This document shows, one piece after another, positions 1 to 10,805 of a stretch of 64,000 nucleotides of DNA. Source of the DNA: Lichtheimia corymbifera B2541 (taxonomy: Eukaryota; Mucoromycota; Mucoromycetes; Mucorales; Lichtheimiaceae); contig JNEU01000919.1 in the NCBI GenBank assembly GCA_000697475.1, positions 41,758 through 105,757 on the forward strand, written 5' to 3'. Position numbers and translations under genes: made by a program. The notes beneath the pieces are model-generated. The model did not search any database, was not told where the DNA came from, and was given only the letters and a program-made list of their open reading frames with translations. How positions within the stretch are numbered: the first letter of the stretch is position 1; every line of letters starts with the position of its first letter.

Positions 1-640
1 TTGTTTCCATCGCATGTTGTAGCTCAAAACGAACACCGATACTGTGTAGTGGGTGTGGAGCATAGCCTTGATCTTGATGACAGTGCGCAGCTTCCCTAAC
101 AACCAACACGTCAATCATCCTCCCTCTCTCACATATCCGACCCATCCTCCTATTACCTACTATATATCCATGGTCCCAAGTTTTCTAAGGCTCTTCATAG
201 CAGTATCCAATCCCAGCCAAAGTTGTCCGAATAGGATGATCAATGCGTGGTATGGGTTCGGTTATTGAGGATGCATACAGAATGGCTGAGATGCTGGATA
301 ATGACGGGAAATGCATGCTGCAGTTGCTGATGGATGCATATGATAGTTGCATAAAAAGGTAAGCATGTGTTTCCAATATCATGCAAGAAGAAAGCTTCAC
401 TCACCAGTTATTGACAAAGGTTTCAAAGTCACTCTCTTGGAATAGATAGTGGTGAAAAGCAAGGGGTATGTCACATTGAACGGCCAAACACAAGCAGTAA
501 GATTCCGTCATTCAATATAGTCAACATGGTATTGTAGCATAAGAGTCGAGGTGTTGATGGCTGTAATTGATGACTTTCATTCGTTTGAGAACATATGCTG
601 GTATTGTGGCGTACTAGATAGCTGATATGGCATCATCCAT
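1..640. other. No gene recognised
   Basis: Only short open frames without family features are seen here. No RNA gene, no repeat shared with other parts of the window, and no splice-consistent coding region was recognised. Confidence 0.4.
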
Positions 641-1700
641 AAGTAACCGTATGTATCAAAGCAAGTTGGTGCACGTGAATAGAGCTGCAACGCTAGTGTG
701 CTGTTCACGTAAAAAATGGCTGGAAGACACGTTGTTGCAAGTCAGTCGAGACAACGCAATAAAGAACTCGCCAATGACAACTGCTGCAATGAACGCTGTT
801 ACGTTGGTTGGGGCAGAGGAATGTACAAGAGAAAGTGTAGTGTCACGAAACGGGTGTGTTGTTGTAGTGGGGTGCACACGCCATGGACTTGCGATTCAGT
901 CAAAGACAACCGGATCAAGGCAGTGATAGCATCGACATGGTGAATCGAGGCAGAGCAATCGTTTGCAAGCGGTAGTTGTACTTGATTGCACCAACAGTTG
1001 AGATGGGAGGAAAAGGGAATAACGCTGAGAGTGGAAGAGGTGGAAATTAAATAGACCAAGCACCGTCCAACAGATCCATATACACTGATATCAATGCATG
1101 ATATTGGGATTGCCTGTCTCGAACCTGAAACTTTCACACAATATGCTCTAGGATATGCTGAACAACTTTGTATTATAAAAGAACCCACACTTCATTTGAA
1201 AATTTCGAAAGGGAGAGCATAATGTGGGGTTTACTATGATGGGCGGAAATTGGGAGAGCGCCGGATTTATGAAAAAGTCAGTTACTATGAGGTAATTGGG
1301 ATTCCCCATTTCGCACTTGAAACTTGGCCAGAAGGTACTCTCGCACATGCTGATCAACTTCATTCATTTAAAAACCGCATGGTTCATTATGAACACTTTG
1401 AATGCCGGCCAGCCCAAATTTAGGGAAAAGTAGGGTCGGCGCTCCTGCTCCCCGAGATTGCCCACCTCGAACCTGAAACTTTCACACAACACCATTTCGA
1501 CCACGCCGAGCAATTTCGTTCCCATAAAGACCCCAGAGTTCACTATGAAAACTATGAATGTGGGAGAGACGATGAATGGATGGTAACATAAATAGGGCGT
1601 GCGGCCGTGCGCGCCGATATTGCCCATGGCGACCTCGAAACTTGGTCAGGAGGTGCTCTCTGTCATGCTGATCAACATCGTTCTCATAAACCCTCTACAC
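640..1700 (-). repeat. Inverted copy of the 25.3-26.7 kb repeat block
   Basis: Read on the minus strand, this stretch matches the plus strand of about 25.6-26.7 kb. Shared landmarks in order are a 'TTTCAAATGAAG.GTGGGTTC' segment, 'GTGTGAAAGTTTCAG', 'CTATTTAATTTCCAC', 'ATTGTCTTTGACTGAAT' and a segment reading HTRFVTLH in one frame. The match is diverged (many substitutions and small indels) but collinear over roughly 1 kb, so it is an inverted duplication, not a chance motif. 1.2-1.7 kb also contains several degenerate 'GATCAACTTCATTCATTTAAAA' / 'GTGCTCTC.C..GCTGATCAAC' units, the reverse complement of the tandem unit at 25.25-26.23 kb. Confidence 0.6.
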
Positions 1701-1857
1701 ATCATTATGGAGTTTTGGAGAAATAGGCACCTTTATGTTTTTACATATGCTGAAAGCGTGATGCTATATGACAAGTGGTCTTTGTTCATTCTGAAGTAGC
1801 TTGACCCTGATAGAGCGGAAGATGCATGTGTAACACAGCTTATTTGCATGATACTTC

Positions 1858-2304
1858 ACAATGAACAAAAACCACTCTCCATATAGCATCACGCTTATAT
1901 AATATGTAAAACATAAATGTGCCTGTATCTCTAAACTTTACAATGAAACGTGGGGTGTTCAATCGAACAATATTGCTCGGCTGGGCCAAGCGCACCTTGG
2001 GTGCAAATTTCACGATCGTCGTGGCCGATCTCAGATTCACCCAATGTCACCACCAGCCAAACCAGATCGGTGGTCGACCTCTTGGATTTTTTTTCGACGA
2101 GGCTGGTGGTGACATTGGGTGAATCTGAGAATGGCGAGCCTGATCGTGAAACTTGCACCCAAGGTGCGCTACACCCAGACGAGCAACTTTGCTCTATTAA
2201 AGGCCCCACGTTTCATTGCAAAGTTTAGAGATACAGGCACATTTATGTTTTACATATGCTGTAAGCGTGATCCTATATGATAGGAGGTCTTTGTTCATTG
2301 CCAA
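1858..2304. repeat. Foldback element 1 (about 200-bp inverted arms)
   Basis: The left arm (about 1858-2055) and right arm (about 2099-2304) are near-perfect reverse complements around a 40-45-nt loop. Both arms contain 'TCTAAACTTTRCAATGAAAC', a heptad-like 'GCGCACCTTGGGTGCAA', and 'ATTCACCCAATGTCACCACC' (or complements). Because of the palindrome, open frames on both strands give nearly the same peptide (around SDSPNVTTS), so these frames are not evidence of a gene. The structure is that of a MITE or foldback transposon without its own transposase. Confidence 0.75.
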
Positions 2305-2975
2305 GCAGCTAGGCCCTGATAGAGCCAACGTTGCAGAGGGATGTCTTTGTGTAGCACATCTGATCGGGGTGAACAGAAAGGGTGATTGCATGTTATTTAA
2401 ATAATGGACGATTCACTAACCGTCATAATTGGTAGCTAACATACACTTTTTTCCATTCCTAGCTTTTGCCTATTCCACTTAATGGTATCGATGTACGTGC
2501 TCCAGTCATTCATCTCCATTCATTCAACTTTCTTAATCCGAGCTGATTTGGCTGAGTTACGCTCAAACAAGAGCATATCAGCCCATACATGCAGCATGCG
2601 CTATCTACCTGAATTGATGTCTCCCTCTTTGACCGTAACTCAGCCAAAACAGCTCGGATCAAGTGAATTGAATCATGGAAATGCTCGTCTGGAGCAGACG
2701 CATCATTCCCATCAAGTGGATTGGGCAAAAGCTGGGAATGGAAAAAAGTGCATGTTAGCTGCCAATGTATGATCGTTAAAATCGTCCATCAACTATGATT
2801 CATTCACCCTTTCTATTCACCCCGATCAGATGTGCTACACAACACACCCCTCTGCATCGTTGGCTCTATCGAGGTCAAGCTACTTGACATTGAACAAAGA
2901 CCACTTGTCATATAGCATCACGCTTACAGCATATGTAAAACATAAAGGTGCCTGTATCTCTAAACTTTACAATGA
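2218..2975. repeat. Foldback element 2 (about 350-bp inverted arms), sharing an arm with element 1
   Basis: The left arm from 'AAAGTTTAGAGATACAGGCA' (about 2218) runs to 'GAGTTACGCTCAAAC' (about 2570). The right arm from 'GACCGTAACTCAGCC' (about 2630) to 'TGCCTGTATCTCTAAACTTT' (about 2975) is its reverse complement. The centre is at about 2600. The outermost part of each arm is also the outer part of elements 1 and 3, so the three elements form a chain of alternating inverted repeats. No transposase frame is present. Confidence 0.75.
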
Positions 2976-3460
2976 AACGTGGGCTCTTTCATAGAACAAT
3001 ATTGCTCGTCGGGTCGAGCGCACCTTGTGTGCAAGTTTCACGTTCGACGTGGCCATTCTCAGATTAAACCAATGTCATCACCAGCCTCGCCGAAAAGAAA
3101 TTCAAGAGGCCGACCAGATATATATTGGCTTGCGGTGACATTGGGTGAATCTTTGGATGGCCACAACGATCGTGAAACTTGGACAGTATACGCTTTCGAC
3201 ACAACGAGCAACTTTGTTCTATGAAAGACCCCACGCTGAATTGTAAAATTCCGGATTACAAGTGCCTTTATGTTTTACATATGCTGTAAGCATGATGCTA
3301 TATGAAAAAGAGGTCTTTGTTCATTGTCAATCGCCTCACTCATATTAGAGTAAAAGACACAGAAGGATTTACTTGTGTAACTAGTCAAGAGGGCAAAGTC
3401 GATCCTATTGGTGGAGCGTGCAAGATCGATGCACTTTTTCAAGTTGACTATGGTATAGTT
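2945..3460. repeat. Foldback element 3 with a 3' tail
   Basis: The left arm (about 2945-3085) and right arm (about 3140-3290) are diverged reverse complements carrying the same 'ATGAAACGTGGG.TCTTTCAT' and 'GACATTGGGTGAATCT' landmarks as element 1. The tail to about 3460 (landmarks 'GTCAATCGCCTCACTCATATT' in part, 'AGAGGGC.AAGTCGAT', 'TATTGGTGGAGC') recurs at 9.98-10.10 kb, so the copy at 9.8 kb is the right half of the same element type. Confidence 0.65.
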
Positions 3461-3927
3461 AATACGCCAAAAGTGATTACTGTATGCAATGTACTTTGTT
3501 CGAAAGCATGTTTGTCTTTAGAATGAGTTCTCATTAAGGTTACAGCATGGTATGTTAGTGTGCTCGAATGATGATTTTAGTGGACATCATCTGTTTGAGT
3601 TTATTATGTTTGTAATACCAGCATACGAGAAACCCCACTGGTTATCATCTATTTGTATGTATATGATCTAGGAAGCTTTAACGAATGTAATAACAAGGCA
3701 AAGGAACAGAAGCATCCGATACGATAAGTAGTAAATGATTCAACATCGCTTTCCAACCTTCAAATTTCTATATCTCCTCACAACCAAAAACCAACAAAGT
3801 GGCCCACATCTTCACATATGATTATACGCCAATTCCAATCTTCATTCAATGTAAGCATTTATCAAGTAAATAATACAAGGGAAAAACAAATAGAAATAGA
3901 AAAAGGTATGTGTAATATACATAGAGT
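3460..3927. repeat. Segment duplicated at 10.1-10.65 kb
   Basis: No gene seen. The part around 3560-3780 (landmarks 'AATGTAATAACAAGGCAAA', 'CAACATCGCTTTCCAACC' in diverged form) matches 10.49-10.64 kb in the same orientation. It belongs to a larger duplicated flank that runs from the foldback tail to the leader of gene A1 here and of gene A3 at 13.3 kb. Confidence 0.5.
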
Positions 3928-4720
3928 CTATTGCTGCCACCGTCTTCGCCCAGGATTCCAAATCAGTTGCTGGGTGATTTCAGAGTAATCCAAGATACCC
4001 CATGCCAGAAAACCGCCTTTTGTCAAAGATAGAAGCCTTCTCAACAATACCATCCAATCCATCGTCATCCTCAGCAGTATCCACATGTCATGATCCATCC
4101 TTCCGACTGATGGCATTCCAGGATCCCCCATAACTGCCTTGATTGCATCCACCCTTCCATAGCAATTGTAAGTTTAAAATGGTCACACGATTGCTGCTGC
4201 TCCCATCCAGATGTTGGTAATCTCCTGCTTGATCATCCTCTCTGTCGCAGCCCAATCAGGTTGTGATATAAACCATGCATTGCCGAGAAATGCTTGTGTT
4301 GATGCGTACTTGATGGTGGGTATAAACGGCAGTCTGAAATAGCACGTTGTATGCTTCATTAAATGATCGTTATTGTCAATAATCAATAGGCTGATCCATC
4401 CACTTCCTTTTGTACCTTGATCGATGGGCGAACTGCAATACAAATCCTCTGTAGCAGTGTGCTGTTGGACAATGATGCGTGTCGTAGGTAGATGAAGAGG
4501 TGATGATCATGTTTGTATCCCATGGCTGTTGTGTGATTGATGAAGCTGATCAACACGCTGTTCTAGTATCACTTGAGGAAGACGCATACTGGAACTGGTT
4601 GCTAGTCGTCACCAATCGTGAAACAGAAGCCGGGCCTGAATCTCCTTGGTTGTTCGTTGCAGAACGCGTAAAGAATGAGCGTCAGAGTTGCCATGTACGT
4701 GCTGTCATCGTTTGAGAATA
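3928..4720 (-). pseudogene. Z1: degenerate minus-strand segment of an unknown gene family
   Basis: The reading frame is broken several times; the longest pieces lie at 3928-4152 and 4183-4443. It is recognised because it aligns over its whole length with 12255-13056 (Z2), upstream of A3. Shared landmarks on the plus strand are 'CCAAATCAG.TGCTGG.TGA', 'CAAGATAGAAGCCTTCTCAA', 'GAACGCGTAAAGAA' and 'CGCTGTCATCGTTTGAGAATA' in part. The Z2 copy keeps longer frames, so the family probably once coded. The product is not recognised. It is divergent to gene A1 and may share its promoter region. Confidence 0.4.
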
Positions 4721-4941
4721 GATCGTTGCGAGGAAGGTGCTGTGGATGTCAATGTGCAGTAGAAGGAAATGAGGTTGAAGAAGAAGAGTATGTAGACGTG
4801 AAAGAGAACGCCCCTAATTTTTACTCTGTCCCAACTTGCCATTTTCACTTGAAATTCCACCACCACCAAGTACCGCTTTGCTTCGGATTCACGTCTCTGC
4901 TTGTACTGCTTTGTTCGACGTGCATGCCAACACACTCACGA

Positions 4942-7108
4942 ATGATCACAGAAGATAACGTTTACTGGCACCGAGTATTGAAACCTTACATTGCCACATC
5001 TCGACTTGGTAATGACGGCGACCGAATTGCAGCAGCAACTGAGACTATTCTGCAAACAGTGTTACAATTGGCCCAAGCCCTTAATGAACGTGCCAGACTT
5101 TTCTCCAACAGTGCCCAGTTTGATGCAGCTCTACGTGATGCAGCAGCTATAAGGACCATATTACCGTATTCAGGGCTTGGATACTTGACGACGGGAGACG
5201 TGCACTGTCAGCAAGGACGTTATGCAGCAGCTGTTGCCATGTACGACCAAGGGCTTAAATCATTACCTGAATCAGATCCATATTATCATCAGCTTCAACA
5301 ACAACGAGAGAAAGCAACAGCCGACAACAACAAACGCGTGGACTTTATCAGCCAATTGCCATTGGACATTGTTGTCACCAACATTCTCCCCAGGGTGGTG
5401 CGCAAGTTCTATTCTTATTTACCATCTGAGTACCTTTATGTATCACGTACATGGCAGCAACGTTTCTTGCATCAACCTAATGGATTGGAGTTTGACTTCG
5501 GCCAAGAGACGGATACCTTCAAGAGGGGTCATAATCAACTTGTCCGATTCGCACCCTTTGTTCAAAAGTTAAAAGGCAAAATGGTTGAGGATGCAGAGTT
5601 GGAAGATCTCTTTTCACGAGGACGTTTTTCCAAGCTCAAGAACTTGAATATACGCTGTTAGTATCAGTATTATGGAGTATCTGGCATATTTGATGCGAAT
5701 GATATGTATTTTAGGTAGTGCCTCCATTCTACGACATCCATTAGTCAATGGTCTTCGATTGATTGCTGATTCATTGACGCACTTGGCCATTCATCACAGC
5801 ACTTGTATCCAGTTACGTGATATTCTGGAATCTTGCCCGAATCTTGTATCCTTGACAACAACGCGAGTGGATGCAGTTGTACCTATGTCACCATCATCAC
5901 GCTATCCCAAACTGAAAAACCTAGCACTGTACTCGCCATCAAACAACGATGTCGCCCATGATAATATGGTGGATGTCCTTGGTCGATTCCCTTCTCTATT
6001 ATCACTTGAAGTTCTTCCAATGCCGGAATGTAGCATATTGCCTGTTTTACACGAGCATTGCCCTTACCTTCAGAGGGTCTATTTTGGCGTCAGGAACAAT
6101 TTTATCGACAACACGGATGTTCAACCCAATCGAAAAGGCATCAGGTGGGCTTATCTTGGAGACGAGATCACCGACATCGAGTATGCCCAAGATGATTTGA
6201 TCCAGTTCCTATATCATCACAGAAAGACATTGGAAACGATTGACATTGGTATCCATATCGACGACTACGATCCTCTTTTGGAATTATCGCCCGATGGAGA
6301 AATCATCGATGAGAATAATCGCCGCAACCCGTTGGCAACATCGAATGGACAAGAAGAAGACCAGGATCAAGGAGATGATGGAGGATCTTTACAACCTGAG
6401 AACGATGCATTGGATTCTTCATTTACGCAACTCGCCACCCTTCGTTTTTCGAATTACGAGTTCAATTCTACAGAAGCCTTTATTAGATGGTTGGTACTGA
6501 AGGCACCCAATCTAAAAGCCATCCATCTTCCCGAGTCGCATCTTCATCCTCGTATCGCAGACGTCTTGTCCCAGTCAAAGTTTTCCAAGTTGGAGATCTT
6601 CCGTACAGCGATAGAAGAAAACATAGGCGTCAGGCAATTCTTGGAACATCATATTGGCCTCGGGGAACAATCAACACTCAAAGAAATGATCATGCGCGTG
6701 GATACGGATATGTCGGAAGTCCCATGGGTGCCCTTGATCTTCAAACTGAGGTACCTCAAGAGCTTGGAATTAAAAGCGGATGAGATATCCAGAGCTTGCA
6801 TACCCGCTTGGGAAGAGATCCGTCAAGGCTGCCACGCTCTAGAAAAATTGACGCTGGGTATGGAGGGTTCCGAATTTTGTGAAGGCGTCCTAAAGCCTTT
6901 GTGCCACCTTCCGAACCTCAAATGGCTCAGACTTTCAGCAGGAGGACTATCCTCTACGGACCTGATATGCCTGCTGGCATTTCCAAGTCTACAAGAAGTC
7001 TCTTTTCGATACAGCATTTCAGATTTTGATTTCAATCTCTTGCGTACGCATTTACCAAAGGTTACGATGGATGAACAAGATCAAGTAGATGATGATGGTG
7101 TACTATAA
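4942..7108 (+). CDS. A1: TPR-F-box-LRR protein, intact, two exons
   Basis: Likely substrate receptor of an SCF (Skp1-Cullin-F-box) ubiquitin ligase: the F-box would bind Skp1 and the LRR half the target. Exons 4942-5656 and 5715-7108 give 702 residues; the 58-nt phase-1 intron has GTTAGT at the donor and TTTTAG at the acceptor. Two TPR-like helices pairs lie at about 45-115 (NSAQFDAALRDAAAIR; QQGRYAAAVAMYDQGL). The F-box is at about 132-180 (RVDFISQLPLDIVVTNILPR, then SEYLYVSRTWQQRFL). LRRs follow from about 245 to the end, e.g. DILESCPNLVSL and FPSLLSLEVLPMPE. The start at 4942 was chosen because MITEDN aligns with MTxxEN of paralogues; the frame is open upstream to 4675 but that stretch is non-coding leader duplicated at 13.0-13.2 kb. 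An acidic linker (EEDQDQGDDGG) lies inside the LRR region. AATAAA is at 7125. The role is inferred from the family; no target can be named. Confidence 0.85.
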
Positions 7109-7470
7109 ACCTGATTGCCTGCAGAATAAAGACCTCTTTAATGCATATACCATACATTCCTTGACATGCCTCATTTCCTTGGTTGCAGAGTAAACAGTTT
7201 CCTTGATCTCCCCATGAATATCATCAACATATGTATTTGGTGGGTGGATATGTATGCTTTTTAATTGCTCAATGAAGGGAAAACAAACTTCTTGGATTAC
7301 GTGTTATATTATTGTAAAAGAGTTGATACTGGAGGAATATGAGTGGATGATCAACATGTGTGTAACTAGCCATTAACCATTGTAGGTACAAACTCCTTTG
7401 ACATCACTGCCTTTTTTCCTCTCCTTTGTTGCACCCAGACCTACGCACACACTCACACACGACACGACGA
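7109..7470. other. A1-A2 spacer
   Basis: No gene is seen. It contains the AATAAA of A1 (7125-7130). Just before A2 lies a pyrimidine-rich leader (CCTTTTTTCCTCTCCTTTG) followed by an ACAC-rich stretch ending in CACGACGA-ATG, a leader type shared by most A genes here. Confidence 0.5.
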
Positions 7471-9570
7471 ATGACCGTGGAGGAGAACATTAACTGGTCC
7501 GAATTACTGAACAACCCCATTGTCACGGCTCAGCATGGTAATGACGGCAGCCTGATTGCAGCAGCAACTGAGTCTCTACAGCAAGCAGCACACCAATTCG
7601 TCAAGGTGCTCAATGACCGTGCCCAACTTTTAGCCAACAGTGCTCAGTTTGATACAGCTTTACGTGATGCAGCAGCCATAATAGCCATATTACCAGGATC
7701 AGGGCCTGGATACTTGTGTATGGGGGACGTGTATTGTCAAAAAGGGCGTTATGCAGCAGCAATTTCCATATATGATCAAGGGCTTGAAGAAGTACCGGAA
7801 TTGGATCCATATTATCAGCAACTACTACAACAACGCATCGCAGCAGAAACCAACAACGACAAACGCATCGATTTTATCTGCCGGTTGCCATTGGATGTCG
7901 TTGTGACCAATATTATACCAAGGGCGAGACTAATTGCTATTCTGAATCATCTTGCGAATACCTCTTTGTGTCACGTGCATGGCAGGAGCGTTTCTTGCAG
8001 CAGTCTAATGGATTGTACTTTGATTTCGGCCAAGAGGAGGACACCCTTCAAGGCTGGTCATAATCAACTTGTTCGATTTGCACCTTATATTCAAAAGTTA
8101 TCAGGCAGTGTGTTTGACGATGCAGAGTTGAAAGACCTCTTTTCTCGGGCGCGCTTTTCGAACCTTAAAGACCTGCGTATATGCTGTAAGTATGGATGGC
8201 CTTTTTTATTTGATATGGATTCGAATAACACTGTTCATTAGGTGATTCTACAACCCTTTGTCTTCCTTTGTTGAATGGTCTACCTTTGATTTCTGATTCA
8301 TTGACGCACTTGGAAATTGTTGGGCTCACTACTCTTCCATTACGTGATATCCTGGAATCGTATCCAAACCTTGTATCTCTGGCTACAGAGGATGTAGATA
8401 TTGATATATCATCACTGCCAGTATCCCACCATCCTAAGATCACGCACCTTTCACTCTACGACATACCAGGAGAACAACCCCCCCAGTCATGATGATGTGA
8501 TTGATCTCCTCAGTCGGTTTCCTTCATTATTGTCATTCGGAATATCACCAACGCCTGACCCCAACATCTTGCCGATTCTACACGAGCATTGTCCTTATCT
8601 ACAAGTCCTTCATTTCGGGTCCATAAGCAAACGATTAGACGCCGTTGATGTTCATCCACGGAGAAAAGGAATCAAATCGGCTCGTTTAGGAGGAGAGATT
8701 GGATACTTCATTACACAAAGTGGTCTGATTGAGTTCCTGCATTTGCACAGAGCTTCATTGGAAGAGATTGAAGTTTACGATGATATTAATGAAGATGATT
8801 CTCATTGGAGATTGGACAATGGGCGAGATGCACCACCACCACCATCACCTTTACGCTCGAGATATGCCCCAACTCCTCAAGCTGAGGATTCATTCATGCA
8901 ACTGGTCAGCATCGATTTTTCAAAGTCTGAATCATCTTTATCTCATGAATTCGTGTTATTGTTGATATCCAACGCTCCCAATCTCAAAGCTATCAATCTT
9001 CGCATCTCACATTTACGGCATGAAATCACAAACGCTATGATCAAGTTAAGGCATCTTTGTAAGCTAGAGATTACGCGGTGGCAATGGGGAGACTATAGCG
9101 ACGACTATGAAGGCATCATTCAATTCTTGGAACATCATGTTGGACTGGGGAACAAGTCAACGCTCAATGAAATCACAGTAACCACCAGAACGATTGCGTC
9201 GGAAGCAACATGGATACCTTTCATTGCCAAGCTACAATGTCTCACGAAGCTGAAATTACTCGCTGACGTCATTCACGCAGACTTTTTACCTGTGATGGAA
9301 AAGATAGGCCGAGGATGCCCAGCTCTAGAAGAGTTAACTCTCGGTGTACGTGGTTGCAATATTGGTGATCGCATCATCGCCTCTCTTTGTCAACACTCGA
9401 ATCTTAAATGTCTCAGGATTGGATCAACATCATTGAACCCTGGCAGTCTTATCCTCATCAACCTACTTCCCAGTTTAGAGAGTCTCTACCTTGAATGTAA
9501 TATCCCAGATAGTGTAATGAAGATGTTGCGTGAGCATGTAAACAAAGTTGTGATAAATAAACCGTGTTAA
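7471..9570 (+). pseudogene. A2: TPR-F-box-LRR gene with three frame lesions
   Basis: The gene has the A-type layout: exon 1 7471-8185, phase-1 intron 8186-8241 (GTAAGT/TTAG), exon 2 8242-9570. The TPR pair and the first half of the F-box (RIDFICRLPLDVVVTNIIPR) are in frame. Then about 38 residues are read in the wrong frame because a 1-nt deletion at about 7925-7937 is undone by a 1-nt insertion at about 8041-8050. In the other frame the lost sequence is clearly paralogue-like (SSCEYLFVSRAWQERFLQQ). Exon 2 has a third lesion: a run of seven C at 8478-8484 where six would keep the frame. This stops translation early in the LRR region; LRR coding continues in the next frame to 9570. The gene is non-functional unless the C run is a sequencing error; even then the F-box C-terminal half would be altered. 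Confidence 0.8.
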
Positions 9571-9825
9571 ATGAGGTATGCATTTGAAAGCACCTTGTAT
9601 AAAATCGCATTGCTTTTACGATAGCATCATCATCCCAAGCCCTTCTTGAGTTACTCCAGTTGAACGTTTGAGCTCCTGGTACTCGTTAATACAATCCATC
9701 GCGTAATTTCATGCACCCGAGCATCATATTTTCCATCCCCACAAAAAAACAAAAACAAAAACAAAAACAAAAAGCACTATTCATCAATCATTTAACCGCT
9801 TACTGCGTGTGGTCAATGCATGACC
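9571..9825. repeat. A2 downstream spacer with an (A5C)n run
   Basis: No gene. Positions 9742-9774 hold a short repeat of about five AAAAAC units. The rest shows no similarity to other parts of the window that I could see. Confidence 0.6.
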
Positions 9826-10130
9826 TTAAGATTGCCCACCTCTATCGTGGACCTTGCACACATGGTGCTCTCGACCCCAACGAGCAAGTTTATTCTATGA
9901 AAAAGCCCACGTTTCATTGTAAAGTTTAGAGATACAGCTGACTTAATGTTTTACATATGCTGTAAGCGTGATGTTATATGATAGGTGGTCTTTGTTTATT
10001 GTCAATCGCCTCACTCATATTAAGGCCAAAGATGCAGAAGGACGTCTTTGTATAACTAATCGAGAGGGCTAAGTCGATTCTATTGGTGGAGCACGCATGA
10101 TGGATATTTTTCCTGTACACCTATGGTAAG
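9826..10130. repeat. Half copy of the foldback element
   Basis: Contains 'CCCACGTTTCATTGTAAAGT', 'TTTAGAGATACAGCTGA', 'TGTTTTACATATGCTGTAAG' and the tail 'TATTGGTGGAGCACGC', in the order found in the right half of the element at 3.15-3.46 kb. The inverted left arm is missing, so it is a truncated copy, and it marks the left edge of a segment duplicated from 3.15-4.83 kb. Confidence 0.65.
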
Positions 10131-10414
10131 GCCCGCCTACGACAGCCCGTATGGTATTTTGTTCATGTTAAGGGTGGCGTGGTTCATTGACGAAAAATGA
10201 TCAGTGCATCCGAGTGTACTTTGTGTGAAAAGACGAGAGTGGCAATGCCGTTGTTTGTGTCCAATGTTCCTTAGCATCATCAAATACGTAATGTTGCAGT
10301 ATGAGATAGCGCTCATGATCACAACATGCTGAAAATTGTCACATAGGTAATCATGGATGTACGCTTATGTACTCGAATCACATTGTATCACTGCTCATTG
10401 CTTTTTGCAGCATA

Positions 10415-10452
10415 ATAGATTCATCTTAAATAGATTCATCTTAAGATGAATC
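10415..10452. repeat. Short direct repeat plus perfect 20-bp palindrome
   Basis: ATAGATTCATCTTAA occurs twice in direct tandem; the second copy is followed by its own reverse complement, giving the perfect palindrome GATTCATCTTAAGATGAATC at 10433-10452. It may be an element end or target-site scar. No function is evident. Confidence 0.6.
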
Positions 10453-10805
10453 AAGCTTCTGTAACAAATAATATTGGTGGCCATCATTCTGAGCTTATTT
10501 ATTTTTGTTAGCTAAGCGTTTGAGAAACTAATCTATCGGTTTGGGGTAGGAATCTTTAATAAATGTAACGCGGCAAAAGGGACAAGCGCATCTCGACTCT
10601 ATGATATACATAATCCGTCCTCACCTCCCAACGTTGAATCTCCATTTCATTCCCCTTGCCAAGCCATCGCTTTCAGCAGAACGCCCATACACTAAGCGGT
10701 TGTCATCCCCCAAGTATGTTCTTGACGAAGGCTTATGAGGGAGTCCTAACAATATTATACTACAGTCAACACCAGCATTAGACACCCACAATGCTCATTT
10801 TTAAT

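Noticed and set aside
1090..1130. tRNA B-box-like GGTTCGAGACAGGC on the minus strand, and GGATTCGAATC near 14085
   Set aside because: No A-box or cloverleaf at the right distance; the first lies in a repeat whose other copies lack the motif, the second inside the A3 intron.
1931..2228. Two ORFs on opposite strands with similar peptides
   Set aside because: The likeness comes from the DNA palindrome of the foldback element, not from related genes.
4675..4941. N-terminal extension of A1
   Set aside because: The frame is open, but the paralogues begin at MTxxEN, and the same upstream DNA before A3 is not in frame, so it is leader sequence.
7610..7810. Minus-strand ORFs opposite the TPR exon (also at 16386, 18747, 41464)
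   Set aside because: Antisense shadows of the conserved TPR-coding sequence; they recur only because the sense strand is conserved.
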